Shown here one piece after another: positions 36,421 through 47,620 of a DNA stretch of 64,000 bases. The first letter of the stretch is position 1. Every line of letters starts with the position of its first letter. The notes below the pieces were generated by a model, which made no database searches, was not told the DNA's origin, and saw only the letters and a list, made by a program, of their open reading frames with translations. A program made the position numbers and the translations under genes. This DNA is from Endozoicomonas sp. G2_1 (lineage in GTDB: Bacteria; Pseudomonadota; Gammaproteobacteria; Enterobacterales; Alteromonadaceae), in assembly GCF_017744155.1 (NCBI RefSeq), contig NZ_JAGHQT010000001.1, forward strand, positions 599,927 to 663,926, written 5' to 3'.

Positions 36421-38332
36421 AGCAAACTCCATTTTTTCCCGCGCGTTTTGCTTCAAATAGACGTTCATCAGCAAGTTTTAATAACTGATTAAATTCGAGC
36501 TTAGGTTGTCTTTCAACAGATGAGTAACTGACCACACCAATGCTCACAGTGCGCTTGCCCAGAGCAGATAGGGCTTGTTGTAGGCGCTTAACCACGTCAC
36601 CGGCTTGCTGACCAGAAGTTTTAGGCAATACTGCGAGAAATTCTTCATTGCCGTAGCGACCAAAGCTGTCAGCCTGACGAAGGCTCGATTTCAACTGCTT
36701 AGCAAGTGTCTTTAGCAGCTTATCTGCAGCTCTGTGGCCGAGCTCTTCACTGACAGCTTTAAAGTCGTCGACATCGATCACCAGTAATGTTAAATCTTGC
36801 TGGTTTTGCTGAGCATAGAGATAAGCTTGCTTCGCTAACTTTAATATAAAATTGCGATTAGGTACGCCAGTTAAGATATCCGTTTGATTAATTTTCAGTA
36901 GCGTTTTGTGGCTATAAACCAGTTTTACTAGCAACCAAGCGAGCAGCGACACTGCAATTAAAATAAGCAATAAGTAGTAGCGACTATTACTGGCTTGTTG
37001 CTCCGTATTAGCGAGTAATGTTTCTTGTAATAGTTTTTTGCTTTGCAATATTTCGTTTGTCAGATCGACTTGCTGAGTTTCGTATTTTAATCGCAATTCA
37101 GCAATTGCCGAGCTATTCAATTTGTCGCTGTAACTCTGATACAAATCGTTGTATGCGCGATTGGCGAGATAAGCTTGCTGATAGTTTTCTAGCGCAAAAT
37201 TAATTTTTGCTTTTAATCGCAAGGCATCAAATTGGAAGTTAACGACGAACTCTTTTTGGGTTTTGGCCAACAGGCGCTCGAGTTCGGTAACCACTCCTAA
37301 AGCGTGCTGATAACGCTCTAGTTTTATTAAAATATAAGCTTTATCTATCGCTAAGCGAATCGGGTTTTGGTAGTGATCTAAATGAGTTAAATAAGGCTCA
37401 GCTTTTAATAAATACTCATAAGCTGCTTCTGGGTTATCATCCTCTTTTTGTTCATAGACCGATGATATAGCCAAGTAAGTGTAAAAAATTAAGCTATAAG
37501 CTTCAATCTCTTCAGCTTCGGCTACCACTTGGTGCAGTCGCTTTACCGCAAGGTCGTACTGCTCTTGCCTGATTAAACTAATGGATAAATTGTATAAACT
37601 GTTACTCGCACTTAACTTCTGCTCCGCAAGTAAATAATAATCGTAGGAGCGCTGAAAGTAATATTGAGCCTGTTCATTTTGATTGAGTTTTACATAGAGG
37701 TTACCCAACTCATTATTGACATAACCTCGCATTTCATCGTCGAGTTGATCGGTAATTTTTAGCGCTTCATTTAACATAACCAACGACTGTTCAAATTTAT
37801 CAGTTAAGTAATAAAGTGCGCCCAAATTAATTAAACTGTTGGCGATGGATTTATTGGCATTGAGTGATTGGGCAACGCCTAACGCGTGTTTGTAATCTTT
37901 AACTGCCGATGAATAATCACCTAAACTCTCATGGGCAAAGCCACGAAAATTAAACAGTTGCGCGATAAGTATATTTGGCCTTTTTAATTTGTCCGCGAGT
38001 TCAATACCGCGCTCAGCACTTGCTAGTGAACTTTCAAATTGAAAGTTACTGGCGTGAACTTCCGCTAATAGCTTGTAGTAATACATTTGCTCAGCGAGTG
38101 GCTGACCAGCGATGCGATAACTAAGCTCTGTTAATTGTTCAAGTGCCGCTTTGGGATCAGAAGAGGCTATTAGGTCTACTTTTTCGAGTGCCTTTTGAAA
38201 AGCTGACGAAGGCGAAACCTCATTAATATTACTATTTTGAGCAAAAATATAACAAGGTGTTAACAAAACTAGGCAAGAAGATAAGTAAATGAATGTTAAA
38301 ACAAAAAATTTACTTATTGAGGTCAAAGTCAC
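36413..38332 (-). CDS. TPR-GGDEF membrane protein with altered active-site motif
   Basis: 639 residues. Signal peptide to about residue 31, then at least seven TPR helices (about 45-400; for example ANSLINLGALYYLTDKFEQS), a coiled coil, a transmembrane helix (about 450-470) and a GGDEF domain. The catalytic loop reads RYGNEEF instead of RxGG(D/E)EF, so the second Gly is Asn. That may weaken or abolish cyclase activity, leaving a sensing or regulatory role. It is the first gene of a two-gene unit with a canonical GGDEF paralogue. The TPR set suggests periplasmic protein or peptide sensing. Confidence 0.88.
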   Translation of the reverse strand: MTLTSISKFFVLTFIYLSSCLVLLTPCYIFAQNSNINEVSPSSAFQKALEKVDLIASSDPKAALEQLTELSYRIAGQPLAEQMYYYKLLAEVHASNFQFESSLASAERGIELADKLKRPNILIAQLFNFRGFAHESLGDYSSAVKDYKHALGVAQSLNANKSIANSLINLGALYYLTDKFEQSLVMLNEALKITDQLDDEMRGYVNNELGNLYVKLNQNEQAQYYFQRSYDYYLLAEQKLSASNSLYNLSISLIRQEQYDLAVKRLHQVVAEAEEIEAYSLIFYTYLAISSVYEQKEDDNPEAAYEYLLKAEPYLTHLDHYQNPIRLAIDKAYILIKLERYQHALGVVTELERLLAKTQKEFVVNFQFDALRLKAKINFALENYQQAYLANRAYNDLYQSYSDKLNSSAIAELRLKYETQQVDLTNEILQSKKLLQETLLANTEQQASNSRYYLLLILIAVSLLAWLLVKLVYSHKTLLKINQTDILTGVPNRNFILKLAKQAYLYAQQNQQDLTLLVIDVDDFKAVSEELGHRAADKLLKTLAKQLKSSLRQADSFGRYGNEEFLAVLPKTSGQQAGDVVKRLQQALSALGKRTVSIGVVSYSSVERQPKLEFNQLLKLADERLFEAKRAGKNGVCYE

Positions 38333-38790
38333 TACCGAAAAAACATAATATCGAGCCAGTATATGCTGATAGATTGATTAATGACAAGAGCTAGTCCGAT
38401 TAAAAATCAAGAAAAATCAACCAAGTGGTCAACCTGCGAAAAACAGATTTAAATAAGTGAATACACACTTACCTACTAGAAACTATATAATCAATCGTTA
38501 ATTCAACAATAGCTAGTGTTCTAAGATCAATACATATCACTAGTTAAAAAACCAAACCGCTTTGGCCTTTTTAATCCGCCCCGTTGTTCGACCAAAGTGT
38601 ACTTGTCAAAAGGCAACTATACTAATAGTCTAAAATCAGTCACTGCAAATACTTAAAACACAGATAACAATGAATTGGCATTGACCACAGCATTTTTACA
38701 CACTAATTATCAACGCTTGGTTTTATTACAAAAAACTAACGAAAAAATATTTTTAGCTTTGGCAAACGCTTATTTGTCTTCGGGGAAAGC
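38333..38790. other. AT-rich intergenic region between divergent GGDEF and MCP genes
   Basis: 458 bp without a plausible ORF. It must contain both divergent promoters. I looked for a c-di-GMP (GEMM) riboswitch because of the GGDEF neighbours and saw none of its conserved blocks. A small CCAAA/TTTGG hairpin with TTTTT at about 38552-38572 is too weak to call a terminator. Confidence 0.5.
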
Positions 38791-40677
38791 ATGGGAAAAA
38801 GTAATTTTAAACTTCAACTTATCGGCTCACTGAGCTTGATCATTGTCATTATTATCTCAGCGTTGATCGCCTTGTCTTACAGTGCTTTTAAGAGTGAGAG
38901 CGTCACGCTAAACAAAGCTATTTTGAAAGGCCAAAACGAAACTATCGAGGCTGGTCTCATCGAAAAACTGCAAGCTTATAAAAACGAAATTTCGACCGTA
39001 GATATCACCGAACAAGACGTCTTAGAGCAAGGGCTGTCTGAGCTCGCTATCGTCAAGTTGAACGCCCTCTATCTCACACAAAAAAGCGTTACCGATGGCA
39101 TCTATTTGTTTAGAGACAACGGTGATATTTACGACGTTAGAGGCACACTGCAAAATTTCAACGTAAAGCAATTAAACCGTGGCTATTTTAATGCCATTTT
39201 TAGAAACAACGAACAGTTTTACATTTCACCTCATTTCAAATCGGCTGTCTCTGGCAAAGAAGTTTTGGGAATGGCCTATCGCATTAACGACACGTTTGCG
39301 GTCTTATCCAATCTAAAATTGGAGCAAGTACTCGGCAGTGCCGCCGACCGAGACAATATGTTTATCTATACCCGTGAAGATACCATCATTGCCTCACCTT
39401 ACCCCGAACTCGTTGGCCAAAACATGTTTGAACAGAGACCTGCATACAGAGCGTTCGGCAATAACAGTGATATTGTCTCCTATCAAGCTGATGTTAGAGG
39501 CCAAAAGACAAGCTTTACTGCCTTTGGCAGCCGTTTAGATATCAACGGCTGGACACTGGTATCTTTTGTCAAAAACGCTGATATCGAGCAAGGAGCAGAC
39601 AGTCAATTGATGTCTTCTCTCGCTATCGGTCTTGTTTCACTCGCGGTAGCTATCGCAATTCTACTGATATTGATCCAAAAACTGGTATTAACACCACTTG
39701 GCGGTGAACCAAAAGAAATCGAAGCATTAATGGAAAGTATGGCGCAAGGCAAGCTCAACCAAAGCCTGACCAAAACAGGCTCAGAGACGGGTATTTACAA
39801 ATCTTTGGTCAATTTATCCGAGCAACTGTCGCAGTTAATCAAAAAGTCTCACTCGATAGCCGAAAACGTTGCTGCCGCTTCTGAACAGCTTTCCCATTCT
39901 ATGACTGAAACACTGTCCAATGCCGAGCAGGAAATGTCGCAGGTCGAACAAATTTCAACCGCGATTAATGAGTTATCATCAACCTCGATCGAAATGAGTG
40001 ACAAAGCGGTTGTCGCCGAACAACGAACGAGTGAGGCTCAGCAGCACGTCACCACAGGTAAAGAAAAATTAGAAGAAAACATTAATCTGTCTAACAACAT
40101 TAATGCTTCAGTCGATGAAACCGCGCAAACACTGCGAGTGCTGGAAGAGTTTGCAGTTGAAATCGGGAGTGTTACTGACGTGATTAATGGTATTTCTGAG
40201 CAAATTAATTTGTTAGCGCTCAATGCTGCCATTGAGGCGGCGCGCGCCGGCGATCACGGTCGAGGTTTTGCAGTGGTTGCCGACGAAGTGCGCAACCTTG
40301 CATCGAAAACCCAAGAATCAACGGTAAGTATTCAAACTATTATCGAAAAACTGCAAGCGCAATCGCGCAGTGCCAACAAAAATATGGAGCAAAATGTTCA
40401 CTTAATTGAAGAATCGGTGGTGCTTGGCGAACAAATCAAATTGGTCTTTGAGGATATTTCAGTCGCGGTAGAGTCTATTTCAGAAATGAATGCATTAGTC
40501 GCAACTGCTTCGCAAGAGCAACATACCGTCACTGAAGACACTTCGCGAAATACCACACAAGCGTTCGATTTAGTCAAACAAAACGTTTCATCGGTCAATC
40601 AAAGCTTACACGCATCAAATGAATTGGCTGAGCTCTCTGTCGCACAAAAAGACGAGCTTGCTTACTTCAAGGTATAA
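38791..40677 (+). CDS. Methyl-accepting chemotaxis protein with dCache-like sensor
   Basis: 628 residues. Transmembrane helix about 8-30, a periplasmic Cache region about 33-270 ([55 protein letters not shown]), second helix about 275-297, HAMP, then the signalling domain ([40 protein letters not shown]). Good Shine-Dalgarno GGGGAAA. Fourth chemoreceptor of the window; no che genes are nearby. Its ligand is unknown. Confidence 0.92.
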   Translation: MGKSNFKLQLIGSLSLIIVIIISALIALSYSAFKSESVTLNKAILKGQNETIEAGLIEKLQAYKNEISTVDITEQDVLEQGLSELAIVKLNALYLTQKSVTDGIYLFRDNGDIYDVRGTLQNFNVKQLNRGYFNAIFRNNEQFYISPHFKSAVSGKEVLGMAYRINDTFAVLSNLKLEQVLGSAADRDNMFIYTREDTIIASPYPELVGQNMFEQRPAYRAFGNNSDIVSYQADVRGQKTSFTAFGSRLDINGWTLVSFVKNADIEQGADSQLMSSLAIGLVSLAVAIAILLILIQKLVLTPLGGEPKEIEALMESMAQGKLNQSLTKTGSETGIYKSLVNLSEQLSQLIKKSHSIAENVAAASEQLSHSMTETLSNAEQEMSQVEQISTAINELSSTSIEMSDKAVVAEQRTSEAQQHVTTGKEKLEENINLSNNINASVDETAQTLRVLEEFAVEIGSVTDVINGISEQINLLALNAAIEAARAGDHGRGFAVVADEVRNLASKTQESTVSIQTIIEKLQAQSRSANKNMEQNVHLIEESVVLGEQIKLVFEDISVAVESISEMNALVATASQEQHTVTEDTSRNTTQAFDLVKQNVSSVNQSLHASNELAELSVAQKDELAYFKV

Positions 40678-40696
40678 TTGTTAAACAAGCAACAAA

Positions 40697-40724
40697 ATTG
40701 GGCGCTCTCACTTTAGCGCCCAAT
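40697..40724. terminator. Hairpin between convergent MCP and VOC genes
   Basis: Perfect 10-bp stem ATTGGGCGCT / AGCGCCCAAT with an 8-nt loop; TTTT follows only on the minus strand. It overlaps the end of the VOC gene. Confidence 0.5.
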
Positions 40725-41196
40725 AGCTCGCCTCTATTTTATGACCCATCAAATCAACGACAAAGCAACCGTAAAATGGCTCTCCGTATTCAGGCCTAGG
40801 CCCAGGAGCGCCGTTACATTGAGCACCGAGTTCTAGCGCTTTTCGATAAAAATCATCTACTTGGCGTTTACTGGTCGCGACAAAACCAAAATGAACACCA
40901 TTAGCGACACCAGCACTTTGTTTGTCATACGGAATTTGTAACCAAAATTCTGGATAGCCTTTGCCAAATGCAGCGGCATGCTCGTAGTCACAGACTTGAT
41001 CAATATCGAGGGTCGCCAAAAGCGCTTTGTAAAACGCTTTATCACGTGCTAAATCATTAGTGCCAATGGAGGCATGACATATACTGCGTGTGATTCTCTG
41101 TTCGGTCGGAGAAAATTCGTTGGCAGAAATAGGCTGGTTCACAGCCTCTACCTGCTCACTTACTTGAGTTGTTTGTTTCATTTTGTTTTCAAACAT
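40708..41196 (-). CDS. VOC (glyoxalase/dioxygenase-fold) family protein
   Basis: 162 residues. A polar N-terminal extension of about 35 residues precedes a single VOC domain (ICHASIGTNDLARDKAFYKALLATL, HFGFVATSKRQVDDFYRKALELGA, PEYGEPFYGCFVVDLMGHKIEASYW). The His, Glu pattern of metal-binding VOC proteins is partly present (HASIG, KIEASY). The substrate cannot be told. It ends the acpS-side cluster, 11 bp after acpS on the same strand, and may be co-transcribed with the housekeeping operon. Confidence 0.85.
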   Translation of the reverse strand: MFENKMKQTTQVSEQVEAVNQPISANEFSPTEQRITRSICHASIGTNDLARDKAFYKALLATLDIDQVCDYEHAAAFGKGYPEFWLQIPYDKQSAGVANGVHFGFVATSKRQVDDFYRKALELGAQCNGAPGPRPEYGEPFYGCFVVDLMGHKIEASYWALK

Positions 41197-41207
41197 TAGA
41201 CGCTGCC

Positions 41208-41594
41208 CTATGCCTTAGACAAAACGACAAAAGCGGTGGCGTATTGGCGCTCGTCTGACAGCGAAATATGCCATTGATTGGCGCCAAGTGCTTGTGCTAA
41301 CTCTAATGCTCGTTCGCTGAGTTCAAGCTCGGGTTTACCCGAGCTATGGGCGCTAATTTCAATATGTTGAAATGAAACGCCATCGGCAATACCCGTCCCC
41401 AGTGCTTTGGCCGCAGCTTCTTTACCAGCCCAGCGCTTTGCTAAAAAGGCGGCTGGCGCTTTTAACGAGGCCATTCTTTGCAACTCGTTTGGGGTTAATA
41501 CTCGCTCGGCAAGTCGCATGAAAACTGGCTCAGCCATTGCAGTTAAACGCTCAATTTCAACAATATCAGTGCCAATACCGATAACAGACATCAA
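41208..41594 (-). CDS. acpS: Holo-[acyl-carrier-protein] synthase
   Basis: 128 residues. GIGTDIVEIERL at the N-terminus supplies the Mg-binding Asp, and AKRWAGKEAAAKALGTG supplies the Glu and Lys; HISLSDERQYATAFVV ends the protein. It moves the phosphopantetheine arm from CoA to ACP. A second ATG three bases in is the more usual start. It follows pdxJ by 17 bp in the conserved era-recO-pdxJ-acpS order. Confidence 0.95.
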   Translation of the reverse strand: MMSVIGIGTDIVEIERLTAMAEPVFMRLAERVLTPNELQRMASLKAPAAFLAKRWAGKEAAAKALGTGIADGVSFQHIEISAHSSGKPELELSERALELAQALGANQWHISLSDERQYATAFVVLSKA

Positions 41595-41611
41595 TACCCC
41601 CAGTTAGCTGA

Positions 41612-42355
41612 TTAGCTTAGCGAGCTGGCACGAGCATCAAGCATCAACTGCTTCATATCACGCACCGCTTTTTCTAAACCGTCAATGGCTGCACGGGCAA
41701 TAATGGCGTGACCAATATTAAGCTCAATAATCTCAGGAATTGCCGCGATTGGTTTAACATTAAAATAGTGTAAGCCGTGGCCAGCATTAACTTTTAAACC
41801 CAAACTGGCGGCGTACTTAACACCTTCAGTCAGCTTAAGAAGCTCGGCCGCTTGTTCTTGCTCACTGGTTGCTTCAGCATAATGTCCGGTGTGAATTTCA
41901 ATATAAGGCGCATTACTGGCAGCAGCAGCGTCAATTTGCGCTTTGTCAGCATCAATGAACAAGCTCGTCGCGATACCTTGCGCTGATAATCTTGCGACTG
42001 CATCAGTGATCTTATCCAGCTGACCCGCGACATCTAAACCACCCTCGGTAGTTAGCTCTTCACGCTTTTCTGGTACTAAACAGACAAATGCTGGTTTGAT
42101 GCGACAGGCAATGGTTAACATTTCCTCGGTTACCGCCATTTCAAAATTCATTCGCGTTTGCAGTGTGTGCTGTAACAACTCGATATCGCGGTCTTGAATA
42201 TGGCGGCGATCTTCGCGCAAATGCACGGTAATACCGTCAGCACCAGCGTGCTCGGCAACAGCGGCTGCATGAACAGGATCAGGGTAAGTAGTGCCGCGTG
42301 CTTGACGCAATGTAGCAATGTGATCGACGTTAACGCCTAATAAAATCTCTGACAT
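41612..42355 (-). CDS. pdxJ: Pyridoxine 5'-phosphate synthase
   Basis: 247 residues from the chosen ATG; makes pyridoxine phosphate from deoxyxylulose phosphate and 3-amino-2-oxopropyl phosphate. [42 protein letters not shown] and [13 protein letters not shown] are diagnostic. I start at 42355 because it aligns with the family N-terminus ([12 protein letters not shown]) and has GGGA upstream; the frame extends to an ATG at 42367. It lies 67 bp downstream of recO in the operon. Confidence 0.96.
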   Translation of the reverse strand: MSEILLGVNVDHIATLRQARGTTYPDPVHAAAVAEHAGADGITVHLREDRRHIQDRDIELLQHTLQTRMNFEMAVTEEMLTIACRIKPAFVCLVPEKREELTTEGGLDVAGQLDKITDAVARLSAQGIATSLFIDADKAQIDAAAASNAPYIEIHTGHYAEATSEQEQAAELLKLTEGVKYAASLGLKVNAGHGLHYFNVKPIAAIPEIIELNIGHAIIARAAIDGLEKAVRDMKQLMLDARASSLS

Positions 42356-42422
42356 TGTTTTTCCCATTTATTGAAAAATAGCTCAATAACAAATAAATAA
42401 AACGAACTCTTATCAACTTACG

Positions 42423-43175
42423 CTAATAAGATTTAAAAAGTTTACGACTATGCAGTTCTTGACCACCTAACAACTCATTCAGGCAGACCCGCATCAATTG
42501 TTTAAAACAAGCCATCACTTCAGTGTAGTTGTAACTGCCTTGAGCAATTGCCAATAATAAATCTTTGCGATAATAAGGCTTGCCCTTAGCGACAGGTGTT
42601 GCTTGATAAAGCATAGCATCGCTGTAAGTCTCAACACCAATGAAACCGTGTTCGAGCGTGAAATAAAAGTAATCTTCGTCACTGCTGTGCAGTGCATCAA
42701 AATCAAACGCCAAGCCTAATTCTTCAAGCAATACCAGTTCGTATTGCCTCAGTGCTAATTCTAACTGAGCTTGATCGATATTTTGTAAACTACTGGCGTC
42801 TTTTTGCAGTTGTAATAGTAGATGTAGGCTATCTTGATAATGTTGAAAAAGTGTTGAGCACGGCACCAGTTCTGGCAACAAACGTTGGCTAATTTCGTTA
42901 AGGTACAGGGCACTATACAAAATAGTGCCTTGATAGTGATAACTACTGCCAATCGCTTCCACCGTGCTCAATTGTTTTAGCGCATTGCGCCCTTTGTATT
43001 GAACACTCAGCGGTAAAAACGGTTGCAGCAAGGCTTTTTTGTTGGACTTGCCAGAATGGCTGACATAAACAACAGCGCCAACCTTGCCTTCGTCTTGAGT
43101 TAACAAGTCAACGAGAAACTGATTTTCTCGATAAGGGCGACGATGTAACAAAAACGCGGTTTGTTCAGTTTGCAT
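42423..43175 (-). CDS. recO: DNA repair protein RecO
   Basis: 250 residues: N-terminal OB fold (AFLLHRRPYRENQFLVDLLTQDEG) and helical C-terminal domain (YLNEISQRLLPE, LALRQYELVLLEELGLAFDF). RecO loads RecA on SSB-coated DNA in the RecFOR pathway. The Cys4 zinc motif of some RecO proteins is absent, as is common in gammaproteobacteria. It follows era by 39 bp. Confidence 0.94.
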   Translation of the reverse strand: MQTEQTAFLLHRRPYRENQFLVDLLTQDEGKVGAVVYVSHSGKSNKKALLQPFLPLSVQYKGRNALKQLSTVEAIGSSYHYQGTILYSALYLNEISQRLLPELVPCSTLFQHYQDSLHLLLQLQKDASSLQNIDQAQLELALRQYELVLLEELGLAFDFDALHSSDEDYFYFTLEHGFIGVETYSDAMLYQATPVAKGKPYYRKDLLLAIAQGSYNYTEVMACFKQLMRVCLNELLGGQELHSRKLFKSY

Positions 43176-43214
43176 CTTGTCCTCAAGACTAGGGTAAAAC
43201 TCGACTAGTTGGCA

Positions 43215-44159
43215 TCAGCCCGAATAATCGTCGCCATAGCCCAAGCTGCGCAATGCTCGCTCATCATCTGCCCAGCCCGATTTCACCTTAACCCAAGTTT
43301 CGAGAAAAACCTGCTGGCCAAACAGGGTTTCCATATCGCGGCGCGCTTCTTGGCCAATGGTTTTCAAGCGCTCGCCTTTATTGCCAATCACCATGCGCTT
43401 TTGGCTATTGCGCTCGACTAACACCAATGCATTAATATGCAAAATACCTTGTTGATCTTGCTTAAACTGCTCAATTTCAACTGTCGTTGAATAAGGTAAT
43501 TCATCACCGGTAAAGCGCATTAATTTCTCGCGCATAATTTCAGACGCCATAAAGCGGCTTGAGCGGTCGGTGATATAGTCTTCAGGGAACCAAAAGTCTC
43601 CTTCTGGTAGTGCATCTAAACACAGTTGTTTGATCTTCTCGACGTTGTCGCCCTTTTTCGCAGACATCGGCAAAATATCTTTAAAGTCGTATTGCTCCGC
43701 CAACATTTGCAAATGCGGTAACAAGGCTTCTTTGTCTTGGACATTGTCAACTTTGTTAACCGCTAAAATACAAGGCGCACCGCTTTGTTGAATTTTCTTC
43801 AGCACTAATTGGTCGTCTTCGGTCCAGTGAGTGCCCTCTACCAAAAAGACAATTAACTCAACTTCAGCGATTGAACTTGACGCCGCGCGGTTCATTAAAC
43901 GGTTAATCGCACGCTTTTCGTCAACGTGTAATCCCGGAGTATCAACTAATACCGCCTGATGACTCTCTTCTGTTAAGATACCAAGAATACGGTGACGAGT
44001 GGTTTGTGGCTTCTTAGAGGTAATTGATATCTTTTGCCCTAAAATGGCGTTGAGTAAGGTCGACTTACCAACGTTAGGACGACCAACAATGGCAACTAAA
44101 CCACAGTGTTGAGCGTCGCCGTCAACATCGTCGTAATGCTCAATAGGATCATTTGCCAT
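43215..44159 (-). CDS. era: GTPase Era, 16S rRNA maturation and ribosome assembly
   Basis: 314 residues. G1 [10 protein letters not shown]2 region [10 protein letters not shown]3 DTPGLH, G4 NKVD and G5 SAKKGDN are all present, followed by the C-terminal KH domain ([30 protein letters not shown]). Binds the 3' end of 16S rRNA. It overlaps the end of rnc by 11 bp, so the two are translationally coupled. Confidence 0.97.
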   Translation of the reverse strand: MANDPIEHYDDVDGDAQHCGLVAIVGRPNVGKSTLLNAILGQKISITSKKPQTTRHRILGILTEESHQAVLVDTPGLHVDEKRAINRLMNRAASSSIAEVELIVFLVEGTHWTEDDQLVLKKIQQSGAPCILAVNKVDNVQDKEALLPHLQMLAEQYDFKDILPMSAKKGDNVEKIKQLCLDALPEGDFWFPEDYITDRSSRFMASEIMREKLMRFTGDELPYSTTVEIEQFKQDQQGILHINALVLVERNSQKRMVIGNKGERLKTIGQEARRDMETLFGQQVFLETWVKVKSGWADDERALRSLGYGDDYSG

Positions 44160-44868
44160 GGTTTACTCCATTATTAGAGATCAGATCTAAAATTTGAGCA
44201 GCCGCGGCTTGCTCTGCCTTGCGTCTGCTGGTGCCTTTGCTAATTACTGATTCACTGACCGCTTCGGTAGTACATTTAACCGTGAATTGTTGATTGTGTG
44301 ACTTGCCTTGTAAGTCAATAACTTCATACGTTGGCAATGGAATTTTGCGACCTTGTAGGTATTCTTGCAAACGAGTTTTAGGATCTTTCTGGGCGCTACC
44401 CGGCTCAATATTGGCCAAGCGATTAGCGAACCAATTAAGCACTAATTGCTTACAAGTATTCAGATCTGAGTCAAGATAAACCGCGCCGATGATCGCTTCA
44501 ATGGCATCTTCTAAAATTGATTCGCGGCGATGACCGCCACTTTTTAACTCGCCTGGCCCCAAAACTAAATATTGGCCTAATTCAAAATCTCGTCCGAGTT
44601 CGGCTAAGGTCACCCCTTTTACTAAACTCGAACGCATGCGGGTTAGCTCTCCCTCACTTTGTTTGGGAAATTTATCATAGAGCGCTTCGGCAATAACAAA
44701 GCCGAGAATCGAGTCACCTAAAAACTCTAGGCGCTCGTTGTGTTTGCCTTTGGCACTGCGATGAGTCAGTGCCTGTAACAATAAATCAGCATTGTTAAAC
44801 TGGTAGCCTAGGCGCTTGGTTAGACGCGCCAAAGACTGCGGGTTATTCTTAATATTGTTCACGCTCAA
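44149..44868 (-). CDS. rnc: Ribonuclease III
   Basis: 239 residues. The signature [20 protein letters not shown] supplies the catalytic Glu and Asp, with the second acidic pair in [15 protein letters not shown]. The C-terminal dsRNA-binding domain follows ([34 protein letters not shown]). It matures rRNA and cuts structured mRNAs. It overlaps lepB by 4 bp and era by 11 bp. Confidence 0.97.
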   Translation of the reverse strand: MSVNNIKNNPQSLARLTKRLGYQFNNADLLLQALTHRSAKGKHNERLEFLGDSILGFVIAEALYDKFPKQSEGELTRMRSSLVKGVTLAELGRDFELGQYLVLGPGELKSGGHRRESILEDAIEAIIGAVYLDSDLNTCKQLVLNWFANRLANIEPGSAQKDPKTRLQEYLQGRKIPLPTYEVIDLQGKSHNQQFTVKCTTEAVSESVISKGTSRRKAEQAAAAQILDLISNNGVNHGK

Positions 44869-45803
44869 GTAAGACCACCTAAACGCTCAAAACGGATACC
44901 AGTCGGTACCCAAGTTGGCAACCAATCATCAGCACTGCGTTCAAAATCGAAACTCATCCAAATAAAGACAGCTTCACCGACTAAGTTTTCTTCTTTCACA
45001 AAGCCCCAAAAACGGCTATCTGTACTGTTATCTCGGTTATCACCCATAACAAAGTACTGACCTTCAGGTACGACAAACTCATTGCGTTGTGTACCTGATT
45101 GATAACAAAGATTATTGTCTGCTAGATAACAGAAAGCTTGCACGTTATCTGATTTGGCGTGGTCGATAAGAATATCGTGCTCACGACCTAGCATTGACGA
45201 CTTGTAGTGAGCCACTTTTGCTGGGCCATCGACAAACTCACCTTGCCACTCAGTCAGTACTTTTTCAAAATCAGGGCACTGGGTATCGCTGTCTTGACAT
45301 TTTGGCTTGATGTAAACACTTTTGTTTTGATAAACGACAGTGTCACCAGGTACGCCAATCACGCGTTTAATGTAATCGATGCGTTGATCAATTGGGTATT
45401 TGAAAACAACAATATCACCGCGCTCAGGCTCACCAATTTCAATGAATTTTTTGCGGGCAACCGGATCGCGTAAACCGTAGTTATACTTATTAACCAGAAT
45501 AAAGTCGCCGTCGAGTAAGGTTGGCATCATCGAACCCGATGGAATTTGAAACGGCTCATATAAAAACGAGCGCAACACCAAGACAAAGGCAATAACTGGG
45601 AAAATTTGCACACCAGCATCAACCAAGGTCGAAGGTTCAGTAATGGTTTGAATGGTATCTGCATCCAACTCACCTTCACACTGGGCTTGCGCATTGGCCA
45701 ATTTAAGCTGACGTTGTGGCGCGAGATAAAACTTATCCGCTAACCAAATAACGCCCGAAACTAGCGTCACTACCACTAAAATAATCGAAAAATAAGCTGC
45801 CAT
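44865..45803 (-). CDS. lepB: Signal peptidase I
   Basis: 312 residues. Two N-terminal transmembrane helices (about 5-22 and 66-81), catalytic Ser91 in PSGSMMPTL and general-base Lys146 in [11 protein letters not shown], then [16 protein letters not shown] (box E). Ser91 and Lys146 have the same numbers as in E. coli. It removes signal peptides of exported proteins. It sits 26 bp after lepA, as usual. Confidence 0.97.
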   Translation of the reverse strand: MAAYFSIILVVVTLVSGVIWLADKFYLAPQRQLKLANAQAQCEGELDADTIQTITEPSTLVDAGVQIFPVIAFVLVLRSFLYEPFQIPSGSMMPTLLDGDFILVNKYNYGLRDPVARKKFIEIGEPERGDIVVFKYPIDQRIDYIKRVIGVPGDTVVYQNKSVYIKPKCQDSDTQCPDFEKVLTEWQGEFVDGPAKVAHYKSSMLGREHDILIDHAKSDNVQAFCYLADNNLCYQSGTQRNEFVVPEGQYFVMGDNRDNSTDSRFWGFVKEENLVGEAVFIWMSFDFERSADDWLPTWVPTGIRFERLGGLT

Positions 45804-45829
45804 AATAATCCTATAGGTTAACGCGCTGG

Positions 45830-47620
45830 CTAGTTATCGAGTTTCAAAACGGCTAAGAAGGCTTCTTGTGGCACTTCAACATTGCCGACCTGCTTCATGC
45901 GTTTCTTACCTTCTTTTTGTTTTTGGAGAAGTTTCTTCTTACGACTGACGTCACCACCGTAACACTTAGCTGTTACGTTCTTACGCATTTGCTTAACCGT
46001 AGTACGGGCAATCACGTTATTGCCAATTGCCGCTTGAATTGCAATATCAAACATTTGACGGTGAATAAGCTCTTTGAGCTTTTCAACCAACATACGACCA
46101 CGCCCTACTGAGTTGCTGCGGTGAGTAATCATCGCTAACGCATCAACGCGATCGCCATTGATCATGACATCAACGCGAACCATGTCTGCCGCTTCAAAGC
46201 GAGCAAAGTGATAGTCAAGCGAGGCGTAACCGCGACTGGTCGACTTGAGCTTATCGAAGAAGTCCATCACCACTTCGGCCATCGGTAATTCGTAAACAAC
46301 CGCAACTTGGTTACCGTGATAAACAATGTCTTTTTGCACGCCGCGCTTTTCAATACACAAGGTAATAACGTTACCCAAATGCTCTTGAGGAACTAAAATA
46401 TTCGCTTGCACGATTGGCTCGCGAATTTCAGCAATATTGTTAACCGCAGGCAATTCACTTGGGTTGTCAATCGACAACACTTCACCATTGGTGCAAGCAA
46501 CTTCGTAGTTTACGGTTGGCGCTGTCGTCACTAAGTCCAAGTCATATTCACGGGCTAAGCGCTCTTGAATAATTTCCATGTGCAGCATGCCAAGGAAACC
46601 AACGCGGAAACCAAAGCCTAATGCCGATGAGTTTTCTGGTTCGAAAAACAGAGACGCATCGTTCAAACTCAATTTATTCAAGGCATCGCGGAAGCTCTCG
46701 TAATCGTCAGAGCTAATTGGGAAAATACCAGCGTAAACTTGTGGCTGCACCTTTTTGAAACCCGCTAGCGGTTGTTCGGCTTCTTTTTTGGCGATAGTAA
46801 TGGTATCACCCACTGGTGCGCCGTGAATTTCTTTAATACCCGCGATAATAAACCCTACTTCGCCAGTTTTTAAAATATCTGTGTCGACTTGCTTAGGCGT
46901 GAAAATACCAACTTTATCAATGATGTGAGTTTGTCCGGTTGACATCACCAACATCTTGTCGCCCTTTTTCACTTCACCATTCATGATTCGAACCAGTGAA
47001 ACAACGCCTTGATAGTTATCAAACCAAGAGTCGATAATCAGGGCTTGTAAATTAGCGTCAGGCTCACCGACCGGGGCAGGAACATTGTGAACTATAGTTT
47101 CAAGCACATCTTCAATACCTAAGCCTGTTTTTGCTGAACAAGGCACAGCACCGGTTGCGTCGATACCAATAATGTCTTCAATTTCTTCACAAACGCGATC
47201 AGGGTCCGCTTGAGGTAAATCGATTTTATTGAGAATTGGCAGTACTTCTAAATCCATTTCAATCGCGGTGTAACAGTTGGCAACAGTTTGCGCTTCAACA
47301 CCTTGACCTGCATCAACAACCAACAAGGCACCTTCACACGAGGCTAATGAACGCGATACTTCATAAGAAAAGTCAACGTGACCTGGTGTGTCGATAAAGT
47401 TAAGTTGGTATGTCTCGCCGTCTTTCGCTTTGTAATCTAAGGTCACACTTTGCGCTTTAATAGTAATACCACGCTCGCGCTCTAAGTCCATTGAATCAAG
47501 AACTTGCGCTTCCATCTCGCGATCAGACAAACCACCACAATGCTGAATTAAACGATCAGAAAGCGTTGATTTACCGTGGTCAATATGGGCAATAATGGAG
47601 AAATTTCGGATGTGTTTCAT
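45830..47620 (-). CDS. lepA: Elongation factor 4 (ribosome back-translocase, LepA)
   Basis: 596 residues, family length. GTPase motifs [14 protein letters not shown] and NKIDLP, then EF-G-like domains and the LepA-specific C-terminal domain ([31 protein letters not shown]). In most gammaproteobacteria rseC lies directly upstream; here a polysaccharide lyase gene intervenes. A TATAAT (47749-47744, minus strand) lies 120 bp upstream and may serve a new promoter. Confidence 0.97.
   Translation of the reverse strand: MKHIRNFSIIAHIDHGKSTLSDRLIQHCGGLSDREMEAQVLDSMDLERERGITIKAQSVTLDYKAKDGETYQLNFIDTPGHVDFSYEVSRSLASCEGALLVVDAGQGVEAQTVANCYTAIEMDLEVLPILNKIDLPQADPDRVCEEIEDIIGIDATGAVPCSAKTGLGIEDVLETIVHNVPAPVGEPDANLQALIIDSWFDNYQGVVSLVRIMNGEVKKGDKMLVMSTGQTHIIDKVGIFTPKQVDTDILKTGEVGFIIAGIKEIHGAPVGDTITIAKKEAEQPLAGFKKVQPQVYAGIFPISSDDYESFRDALNKLSLNDASLFFEPENSSALGFGFRVGFLGMLHMEIIQERLAREYDLDLVTTAPTVNYEVACTNGEVLSIDNPSELPAVNNIAEIREPIVQANILVPQEHLGNVITLCIEKRGVQKDIVYHGNQVAVVYELPMAEVVMDFFDKLKSTSRGYASLDYHFARFEAADMVRVDVMINGDRVDALAMITHRSNSVGRGRMLVEKLKELIHRQMFDIAIQAAIGNNVIARTTVKQMRKNVTAKCYGGDVSRKKKLLQKQKEGKKRMKQVGNVEVPQEAFLAVLKLDN

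Noticed and set aside
38333..38790. c-di-GMP (GEMM) riboswitch near the GGDEF and MCP genes
   Set aside because: None of the conserved GEMM blocks or its tetraloop-receptor was seen.
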